Shown: piece after piece, positions 56,187 through 64,000 of the stretch
Position numbering within the stretch: the first letter of the stretch is position 1
Layout: each line of letters starts with the position of its first letter
Notes under the pieces: generated by a model
What the model was told of the DNA's origin: nothing
The model's input: the letters and a program-made list of their open reading frames with translations, nothing else
Databases searched by the model: none
Translations under genes and position numbers: made by a program
Assembly: GCA_020881915.1 (NCBI GenBank)
Contig: JAJFPB010000005.1
Location: forward strand, 1,302,001 to 1,366,000
Source of the DNA: Paramyrothecium sp. XJ0827
Lineage: Eukaryota; Ascomycota; Sordariomycetes; Hypocreales; Stachybotryaceae
DNA length: 64,000 bases
Reading direction: 5' to 3'

Positions 56187-57491
56187 CTAGTTTGCGGCGA
56201 GTATAGCCGCAGCGTCTGCTGCCGAGCTGCGATCTCGCTTTCCGCCATCCTTCCGCAGCTCCTCCTCCTCCTTCTTCTTGCGCTCGGCCTCCTTGGCCCG
56301 CTCATGGCTGAGGTACGAGCCGTAGCGCAGCGTGCCCAGCGTCAATACGGCCATGAAGATGATGCCCAGCACCGATCGCCGTATTAGCACCCATCGCAAG
56401 CCCTCGATTTCCGACCGCGAGTCGCTGCTGAGCATGATGCTGATCTTGTAGCTTATTTGTTGGACCTGTGATCGAAAGACTCGCATATTAGCCCTTGCTG
56501 TCTCACTGAGACACGCCCGCAGAACAAAACTTACCCTGCTGTCCATGGCCTTCTGCTCTTCTCTGACGACCATTCTCCGATCATTGAACATGCCCTTCAC
56601 ATTATCATTCAACATCAGTAGCTCTTGATTCATCGACTGCGTCAAGATATCCACTTCGTGCTGCAGATGCGTTCTTTGCTGTCGTATTTGCTCGTCTTGC
56701 AGCCGCCTGTTATTCCTGATCTCGGTGCTTAGTTCGGAGCATGCCGCTCTGAAGAGATAGGTTTCCTGCATAGCGCCCCGTTAGCGGATGAAAACGTGTG
56801 CACATTCTGAAAGGTTTCTCACGTTCTCGACATCACTCTTGCTGACCAGGCTCGACTGTGCCACATCTAGATGCTGTGCCAATAGCGTGCGGATGCCCTT
56901 CATGGTCGTGATGGCTTGCGCCTGAGTGAACCCGCCCTCCTGCACCTGTTTCACCAGCGAGTAGGTATCGAAGTGATGGACGTATGGCGGCGGCGACATG
57001 GATGGATGCTGCCGCGCAACATCCTCGGGCGATTGCGCATGGAGAACAGCCTCAAGTGGCCCGCTCTGTTTTGCCTGTTCCCTGACCTGCCTCGCCCGGT
57101 TCTCTTCCACCTCGGCGGGATCCGCGCCTGCGTCAGCGCTGTCTGGCGACGCCTCGTTCGAATCGCTCTCGACAGGTTTCACGGACGGTGCGCTCTTCTG
57201 CCCCTCCTCTTCTGCCCTCTGTGCGTCTGCTAGCTCCTTTGCCGCCTCAGCAGCGCCCTGTTCCACCACGCTCGCAACGCTTCCTTCTACCTCCGCGGGC
57301 ACCTCCGCCGCCTTAAGCAGCTGTCGTTGTAGGCTGTCCAGATTCGAAGGCTCCACGGCCTTTCCATGCCTTGGCGCGAACGTTCCTTTGCTGCGCAGGG
57401 ACGAGGCGCCTGTGACCCTCGTCGGCCCTCCCCCAGCCCGTGAGGCCCGCATCAGGTGCGGGTAGAGAAACGTTAGCCGCCCAACCGACAT
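56187..57491 (-). CDS. DUF1640 mitochondrial inner-membrane protein (CCDC90/MCUR1-like, Fmp32-like)
   Basis: Complement exons 57491-56823, 56765-56535 and 56465-56187 give 392 aa. The Arg-rich N-terminus (MSVGRLTFLYPHLMRASRAGG) fits a mitochondrial presequence. An acidic linker follows. The DUF1640 region (about 170-350) starts HHFDTYSLVKQVQEGGFTQ, continues GIRTLLAQHLDVAQ and a long coiled coil (NRRLQDEQIRQQRTHLQHEV, VKGMFNDRRMVVREE), and ends in one membrane span (WVLIRRSVLGIIFMAVLTLG) and a Lys/Glu-rich tail. Members of this family affect mitochondrial calcium uptake or respiratory-complex assembly; which applies here is unknown. The second intron (69 nt, GTAAGT..GGCTAATA..TCACAG) is a multiple of three and contains no stop. 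Confidence 0.9.
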
Positions 57492-58698
57492 CGTGAGCGG
57501 GGTGGGCAGCGAATTGTGTGCGGACCTAGCGGCGTGGTGTTCTCAAGTACATCCAAAACGCGTGACGGGGGGAGCTGAGGGTGCTTTCCAGTGTTGATGC
57601 TAGATCGACATTTGATTTGACGTGACTTGTTGCGAGACCTGATCGCTACCAGCATTTGCTAGCTCGATTTCTACAGCCGACACTAGCCACAGGGCACGTG
57701 GCGTCATAACGTTAGGAAGGGCTTGGAGCTCGACGTCAGGTCCCTAAAAGGCACGGTACTAAGGTTCCTGGGTACCTCTGTACTCGTCCTGTAATCTTAT
57801 CTCATCTTATCTCACCCTAGTCAGGTACGAGTTTCTTACTACCCACCCATTCACACTCATGGACAACAGCTCATACTTTCAACAATTGCCGAGGCCGGAT
57901 TCCTTGCATCAGTCGTCCCTACAGTATACACTTCAATCTCGCAAAACGTGTTCATTTCAGCAACGCCCAGTGGACGTCTCCTGAGCGTGTAACGCTCGCC
58001 CGGCTCTGATCTAGCATCTCCCGCCAGTAAGAGTACAACCCTCGCTATTCCCGATCCCTTCCATCCACCCCCAAAAGCATGATACTCATTTCATCCTCAC
58101 CCCCCAATGGCGTTACCAAAAACCCCCAGTGCAAGAACCACATTATCAAGGAGTGTCTCGCTGGTAATATCATAATGATGAAGTGAAAAGGTGAAACATT
58201 AAGAAGAAGGAGGAAACTCCATGGCAGCAGATGTACGATCGCAATCCAACCAGACCGAGCCCTTCCCGACCCTTCATGAAACCTGATTTATTTTGCCCAT
58301 CCTTGCGTCTCCCCATTAAGCTGAGCCCTTGAAAAAGGTGCTCCAAGCTCAAATTTGCCGACTGCGACCGGTGCGCCCGTCTCCGGTATGCAAACGCTGC
58401 TGCAGGTGTAAATCTCAAAGTGAAACAAACACCAATGACCGTGTCGACCACCCTAATTAATAAGTACCCATGTGTAAGTCGTATATTTTCTGAGAAGTTG
58501 ACTGAAGTGGCCGATAGCGCGACCCATCGTGAAGTTCCGATTTGCTAAGGAGCCATGCCTTAGCAACAAATGATCCGAGACTAGCCCCAGGTCTCGCTTT
58601 GCCTCGTCAAGAGGAGCTGTTTTTCCTGTTCCCCCCCCTTGGTTTTTCTTTTTGGATGTGCATGGGATGGGGGGAGTTGAGGTACTTTGAGAAATACC
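57492..58698. other. Intergenic: DUF1640-gene promoter and PUF-gene 3' flank
   Basis: 1.2 kb with no gene. ATCTTATCTC is repeated near 57793-57810, and GGTACT/GGTACC motifs occur near 57750-57780. The right 300 bp is probably the PUF 3' UTR. Confidence 0.45.
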
Positions 58699-61345
58699 TT
58701 ATGCCTCATCCTCTTGAACCTGGGGGCTTACACCGTCAACAGTTGGTGTCGACCCTTTCCTGGCATCGCCATTAGCTGGCGTACCAACAGCACCCACATG
58801 AGAGCTGGAGGGGCTGCTGGTCTGAGGACTGTTAGTCTCATTGGTGAGAACAGGTGTAGGAGCGGTCGAGTTCACAAAGGCGCCGCTGCTTCTGTTTCTT
58901 GGGGATGTGCTCGCTTCGCTTGGCGTGAGCAGTTTCTCGAGAGCTTGCAGTTGCCTGGTTGCGCCGTTCTTCTTCAGGTTGAAGAACTGCGGCTTGATCT
59001 CCTCCACAAACGCATCCCTCTCACTGCCTCGCAGCTGGCCCAGGATTTTTTCTGAGGTCATGGTCAGTACTCCTCACTGGTGGACAGTAGACTGTATCAA
59101 CTTACGGATCACATAATTACCATACTGATCCCGCATCATCTGCTGTAACGGGCTGGTTCCGTCAGCACCAGGAGTCGTCAACTGTTCTCGAATGCTGCTG
59201 CGCTGCTCTGGGGAGCCAAATTCAATACACTTTTCAACAACATTTGAGGCGAATTTGTGCTTTGAGAGAGTGAGCAGTTGGCCGAGGACGAGTTGAATAA
59301 TCTTGGCGCGGTCCTCGGGTTTGCCATTTTGAAGCACATGCTGGGCAACGTAGTTGCCATACTGATCAGTAATGAGAATCTGGATAGACGAGTGGAGCTC
59401 AGCCATAATCTCCGTCTTGTCGGCTTCCGTTCCATGCTCCAGCATTCGCTGGATGACACGGCAGCCGTAGGTGTGAGAGGCAAGGGCAGTGACCTGACCT
59501 CGCACAGCGTCCATAATAAAGCCCATGTACTGCCGAGGAACCAGCTCGATGATCTTCTGCACCACGTGGTTTCCATTCTGGTCTCGAATGACCCTGATGA
59601 TTTCAGGCTCCAGCTCCTTGGTGAGCTCCGCCTGTTGCTCAACCAGGATATGCTCCAACGCCTAAAAGGGGAAAAGGTTAGCACACATAGTTCGAAAGCA
59701 CGACGGATCAATCAAGGTAACACACCTTTTGCACCACCCGGCATGCGTAAACTTGCGTCGAGAGATCGACTGCCTTGCCCTTCATCTTGTCGGCCAGAAT
59801 CTTCTTCTGAACTTGATTGCCATGCTCAAAAAACTTTTGTATCACGTAGTTGCCAAAAACATCCTTCATCAGCTGAACGGCATTGGGCTCAATCTCGCGG
59901 AAAACTCGGTCCTTCTCATCACTGTTGGCAGTCTCTAGCTTTTGTTGAATGAAGCGGGAGCCGTGCTGGTCGCCGCTGAACTCCACCATATGGTCGTAGA
60001 GATCCTTGAGCTCAAGACGCTTGCTGGCCCTGTTGTTCGCGCGGAAATCGTCGAGCATGGCACTTCGCATTCCCTGGCTGGGATCCTGATCCCGGGCTGG
60101 TCGAACCGGAGGAATACCGGCGCTGAAGGCATAGTTGGCGTGGATAGGATGAATGCCGTAACCTGCCATGACAGGACGGAAGCCCTGAGAGTATGGGTCG
60201 AGGAAGTTAGGTGGGTACTGTGGCGGAAGGTTGCCGAAGGGATACTGGCTCGAGTAGAGAGAGGGATGGAAGTTCGGGCTGAACTGCTGCGCAGCCGATC
60301 GACGGTCGAGCTCGGTGGTCCTAGTGTCGCGGGTGGATGACCCTTCAACCCAAGGATCGGGAGTTTGAGCATAGCTTCGCTGACCATTGGAATTCTCCAG
60401 TCGATAAGACGACGCTGGCGAGATGCGATCGGCAGGCTGCCTCCTCGCAATCGAGAACTGTGCCATGGCGTCGCCGTTGAAATCCCGAGTTGCACCAAGC
60501 CTGGAGGAGCTTCCGTCACCCGTGACCCATGGCTGTGAGCCAGGATTCAGCTGGAAGGGCTGTGAGGAGGGGCTGTAAGATGAGGCGCCGTTGGGGGTGT
60601 CATCCAGTGCCACACGACGAGTGAACTGCATTGGCAAGTCTTCATTTATATGGTTGTTCAAATTGAAAGCTCGCTGATTGACGTTCTGTGCCGAAAAGGA
60701 TGCAGAGTGGTTGTGCATGGAACGAACCGGCTGGGAGATGGAGTTGTTGGGTGTATGGCCTCGATACAAGTCGTTGAAAGCCGGCGAGCCCTGGGACTGT
60801 CGGGACGGAGGGACGTTATGGTCACGAGAAGGTGTGTAGGAGGACATTGGGTCGATGAACGCCGCTTCTTGAGGACTGCGCTTTTGTTGCACGAAAGGAC
60901 CGTTGTAACCACTGGGGTCGTCTTGAAAGTTCTTGCTACCGAAGCCCGTCGTCTTCATGCCCATCATCGCAGAGCTGTTGTCGAACAAGCCGGTGCCATT
61001 GGCAACGCCATTTTCTCGGGTTCTGTTAGGCGAGGTGCTGACGGATCGCGACTGGTTGTCAGGAGCGGGTGGATTTGTGGCAGTTTTGTTCCAGGGGCCC
61101 CAGCCCACAGCTTCCGAGTTCGCGTTCAGGGCGCTCGATCCAGTCGGTGCATCATCATTATCTGCTAAACAATATCGTGTCAGTGGGCGAGAGCGCCGAT
61201 CAAGGCTTGCGAGCGCACCATTTGAAGCGATGGAACGATCCCTGGTGTTAGGGTAGGATGAATTCCATATGTTGGGATAGAGGCCGCTTCCCGGATAGCC
61301 TGCGCCCAAAGGCAGTTGCGATTTGTCGCCTGATCCAGACGGCAT
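58699..61345 (-). CDS. puf3: Puf3-type Pumilio RNA-binding protein
   Basis: Complement exons 61345-61219, 61164-59726, 59661-59106 and 59051-58699 give 824 aa. The N-terminal ~440 residues are disordered (Ser/Asn/Gln/Pro). Eight PUF repeats follow, with recognition residues HGSRFIQQ, FGNYVIQK, YACRVVQK, NGNHVVQK, YGCRVIQR, YGNYVAQH, FASNVVEK and YGNYVIQK. By the PUF code (SR-Q=A, NY-Q=U, CR-Q=A, NH-Q=U, SN-E=G) the predicted target is UGUAUAUA, the Puf3 class, which in yeast controls mRNAs of mitochondrial proteins. The last intron splits the eighth repeat. A Ser/Thr/Pro-rich C-terminus ends QVQEDEA. Intron 1 (54 nt) is a multiple of three without stop. A further 5' exon is possible. Confidence 0.95.
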
Positions 61346-61772
61346 TGTGTAACCTTGATATCCCCTCGACCGCGTCTATTGAAGAAAAGAACGAAAAAAG
61401 TGTCAGCGAGCGGTTGGTCTTAGTGTAGAAGTGGAAGTGGAAGAAACGACGGGAAGGACAAAAAAAACAGATGTCGGACGGCGCAAGATCCTGGCGGCGT
61501 GGGGAGTCTAGGCTCTTGAAGCACACCCCTGGCGAATCACGCCTCCTTGGGCATGCGCTACCATAATAGCACAGTAGCCTGGCGCATTCTTGAGACACAG
61601 ACACACACGACCGCCCCTCTGACGTCGTAGCCCTCCCCATCCACCGAAGGGGGGTTCGGACTGAATGCAACATCGTATTTGGAAGTAGGAGCAGGTGATG
61701 AATGGGATTGGCAGGAGAATAATGAGATGATTTTCTGGGGAACGACAATCAGGAAACGCAGTGGAAACTCAC

Positions 61773-61796
61773 AGCGAGGTAATCTTCTGGCGACAT
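61773..61796 (-). other. Candidate extra first exon of the PUF gene
   Basis: ATG plus seven codons (MSPEDYLA) ends at a perfect GTGAGT donor. Joining it to an acceptor TTCAATAG at 61376 adds TRSRGYQGYT directly in frame before the MPSGSG start, with no stop, across a 397-nt intron. This would lengthen the protein by 18 residues. Supported only by splice signals and frame. Confidence 0.5.
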
Positions 61797-62268
61797 CGAA
61801 GTGGTAGGCTGGCTGATGGGGGAAAAAATGACACGGATGATGGATGGCCCTAATTACTTGAGGCTGTTTCGACAGTCACCCCAGTTGCTGTCGGGCGCGG
61901 ATTGTACTCAAGGCGGTTTAGGATGCTGAACGGCCCCTAGTCTGGACGGAATCGCAACTGGTTCGACGGGGGTAGGTTGGCTCCTGTTACAACCCTAGGC
62001 AGAGTAGGATAGTGCGCTGAGTGGATCAAGAAGAGTGCTGTACGAGTGGTTGCAGATGCTGGCCAAGGATCAGGCCTGTGTGAGCGTTGAGATGGTGAAA
62101 GTCGACTGACTATTGTCCAAAGCCGGAAAAAAATAAATCAAGGCGAATGTCTAATGTCAAAAGGACAAGCAAAAGGTCCAGTGTCAGCACAAGGCCTGGC
62201 AAATGCGCAGAAATGACGGGAGCCGAAACAAGACCAATGGCAGCGACAAGTAATGACCCCGGTCAGTG

Positions 62269-62296
62269 TAGTAGTAGCAGTAGTAGTAGTAGTAGG
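62269..62296 (+). repeat. GTA trinucleotide microsatellite
   Basis: About nine GTA units with one GCA interruption, upstream of the PUF gene. Confidence 0.85.
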
Positions 62297-63414
62297 TAAG
62301 GTAGCCAGCAACGCTGCAATGTACATTGGCCACACACCAGTCAATCCAGTCCTCAGCCGGAGGTAAGTGAGGGCGAGCGGGCAGAAGTGCGAGAAGGGGG
62401 GGGGAGCTGGGATTGCGGAGGACGCCAAAAAAATGGGGCGGCATCCCATCGATTTTCGGTAAGGCTGATGCCCAGACAGGCCCATACAACGGACCAGCAG
62501 GGGTTTGAAGGATGGAGTGTGGGAGGGCGGGAGCGACGAGGGTGCCGCCAATGGAAGAGTCGAGTCGATTTCGGGGTAGGGCAACAGCATTTTTAGAAAC
62601 CAAAAAATAGACGGGCTGAACGTACCACGTAAAATGTTGGTGAAGCCGTAGGGCCCGTCACATACGCTTTGCTCAGAGAGGCACGACGACGCGGTAGGAC
62701 TTGGGAGTCGCTGGATCCGACGTGATCCGGCTGGTTGTGATTTGTTCTCGGCAAAGAGGCGGAGAAAAGCCACGAAAATATTCTGTGGCCTACCTTGGAC
62801 CTGTATTTCCGCGACGGCTTATGCTGTATGTAATGCCAGGGCAACTGGAGAATCCAATTTGTCGGTACGGAATAAGGTCTTTACGTGCAGGACTGTTCGG
62901 CATGTACAATCTGTCCAATGTCTTTGGAGCCGGTAAGTAAAGGTGCACGGCCACGGGCAAACGTTTGGTATAGACAGAGCGCAAGAGAGAAGGGGAGTAA
63001 AAAATAAGAAAATAATGAACGAAAAGAGAATGGAAAAGAGGGAGAGATGAGAGGCACAAAAAGAAAAGAGTCGAAGAATGAGGGCACGGTGCGCCAACGT
63101 AGACAAACAATGGTATGCGGGAAGCTGCCTCGCAAGCACTCGCGGCACTGGCAGAAGAGCAAGCTGGCCGTCTGGATTATGTCAAATGCCAGGATCTGTG
63201 CCGCCAATCTTGCCGGAGACGTCGGCGTGCAAGAGTGGTGAGGCGACGATTGAAGAGGATGGAGGAGTCGAGGATGCCGGGGCTCGGGACAGCAAAGGTA
63301 GATGTAGGAAGTTCCTTGAATTCAAGGGGACTGGAGGAAGAACAGCCAGTCAAAGTCGGGCGAGATGAGAGGAAGGGGGAAAGGTAAGGGTAAGGTAGGT
63401 AGAGAAGTCAGCCA

Positions 63415-63520
63415 AGGCAAATGGAAAGGCAAGGCAATGCAAAGCCCGGTGAAGGGTAACACGGGCAAGGGCAGGCAGGCAAAGGGCAGGCAGGCAAAAA
63501 GGCGAGGCCCAAGGCAGGAC
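63415..63520 (+). repeat. Degenerate GGCAA/GGCAGGCA tandem repeats
   Basis: Units such as AAGGCAAGGCAATGC and GGGCAGGCAGGCAAA recur. The same GGCAA motif appears in the Zn2Cys6 upstream region near 24341-24380. Confidence 0.7.
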
Positions 63521-63798
63521 TGGAGGGACAAAGCCGAACGCAAGCGACCCCAAGCAACACCCAGACCACGGAATGCGTGACAAGGAGTGAGGGACAGGAC
63601 GGCGGCGTGTGCTTGTGCCCTGGAAGCCTAGGGATGATTTGCACATGGAATGATGGGCGAGACAAAGAAAACCACCATCGGGGCCCAGGGCCAGGCGAGG
63701 CCAGGGAGACCAGAGACCGGCCGGTGCCCACACTCGGGACTTGGGTCCTGGGCTGAACGGGACGGCGGACTGGGACTGCGACCGACTGGGGGGCCTGA

Positions 63799-63858
63799 GA
63801 AGAGGGGAAGGGCAAACGGGGAAGGGAAGGGGAAAGGGAAAGGGGAAAGGGGAAGGGT
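63799..63858 (+). repeat. Polypurine tract, GGGGAAA units
   Basis: Nearly 60 bases of G and A (GGGGAAAGGGAAAGGGG pattern) broken once by CAAAC. Such tracts can form triplex or quadruplex structures; none is shown. Confidence 0.8.
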
Positions 63859-64000
63859 TGATGTCAGAAAGGACCCTTGAACTTGTTCCTTTTCCCTTCT
63901 TGGCTTGACAAGCAACCGAGAAGCCCACGATTTCACGGGAGGAGAATGCGAGCCAGCAAGAGGTAACTAACTAAGGTCACAGAGAGTAACGATGGTCGCC

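Larger units (their letters stand above)
61797..64000. other. Gene-free right end with low-complexity repeats
   Basis: No credible gene. Holds a GTA microsatellite (62269-62296), G-rich tracts (62397-62404), GGCAA/GGCAGGCA repeats (63415-63520) and a long purine tract (63799-63858). Parts may be the promoter and leader of the PUF gene; the rest may belong to a gene beyond the window. Confidence 0.45.

Overview
The window is nuclear DNA of a filamentous ascomycete (Pezizomycotina), most likely a Sordariomycete and plausibly Hypocreales. The evidence is the gene content (fungal Zn2Cys6 and C2H2 regulators, PEX8, TSC10, MIC10, NRDE2, URB2, NNF1), many introns of about 45-80 nt with GT..CTAAC/CTGAC..AG signals, CT-rich leaders and long GC-rich intergenic stretches. 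The exact genus cannot be read from the sequence. There is no sign of bacterial operons, CRISPR or an intact transposon.

Left third (1-20 kb): the C-terminal part of PEX8 (+); a secreted LysM-like protein with 19-residue repeats and four six-cysteine modules (+); a SYGSS-repeat disordered protein (+); PI-specific phospholipase C (-); NRDE2 (-); TSC10 (+); URB2 (-); MIC10 (+). NRDE2/TSC10 and URB2/MIC10 are divergent pairs, and TSC10/URB2 converge with only 57 bp between stop codons.

Middle (20-36 kb): a Zn2Cys6 regulator (-), a conserved fungal protein of unknown function (-), two tandem tRNA-Ser(CGA) genes (-), a second Zn2Cys6 regulator (+) whose reading frame is intact only if a GC-AG intron is removed, and a C2H2 regulator (+) whose first exon is separated by about 1 kb of intron.

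Right half (36-64 kb): triosephosphate isomerase (+), mitoribosomal protein mL43 (-), U1 snRNP 70K (+), MRT4 (-), a G3BP-like NTF2/RRM/RGG protein (+), a gene-free stretch of about 6 kb with a small foldback element, a PH-domain protein (+), kinetochore protein NNF1 (-), a DUF1640/MCUR1-like mitochondrial protein (-), a Puf3-type Pumilio protein (-), and a low-complexity tail with no gene seen.

Many of the genes serve RNA and ribosome biology (NRDE2, URB2, MRT4, U1-70K, G3BP-like, PUF) or mitochondria (MIC10, mL43, DUF1640, and PUF by family). This is ordinary housekeeping clustering in a eukaryote, not an operon. Most multi-exon genes were rebuilt here by joining reading frames at splice signals, with phase checked arithmetically at every junction. 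The most unusual items are the LysM/six-cysteine-module protein, the SYGSS repeat protein with two 24-nt microexons, the GC-AG intron that hides an in-frame TAG, and two introns whose retention would keep the frame open.
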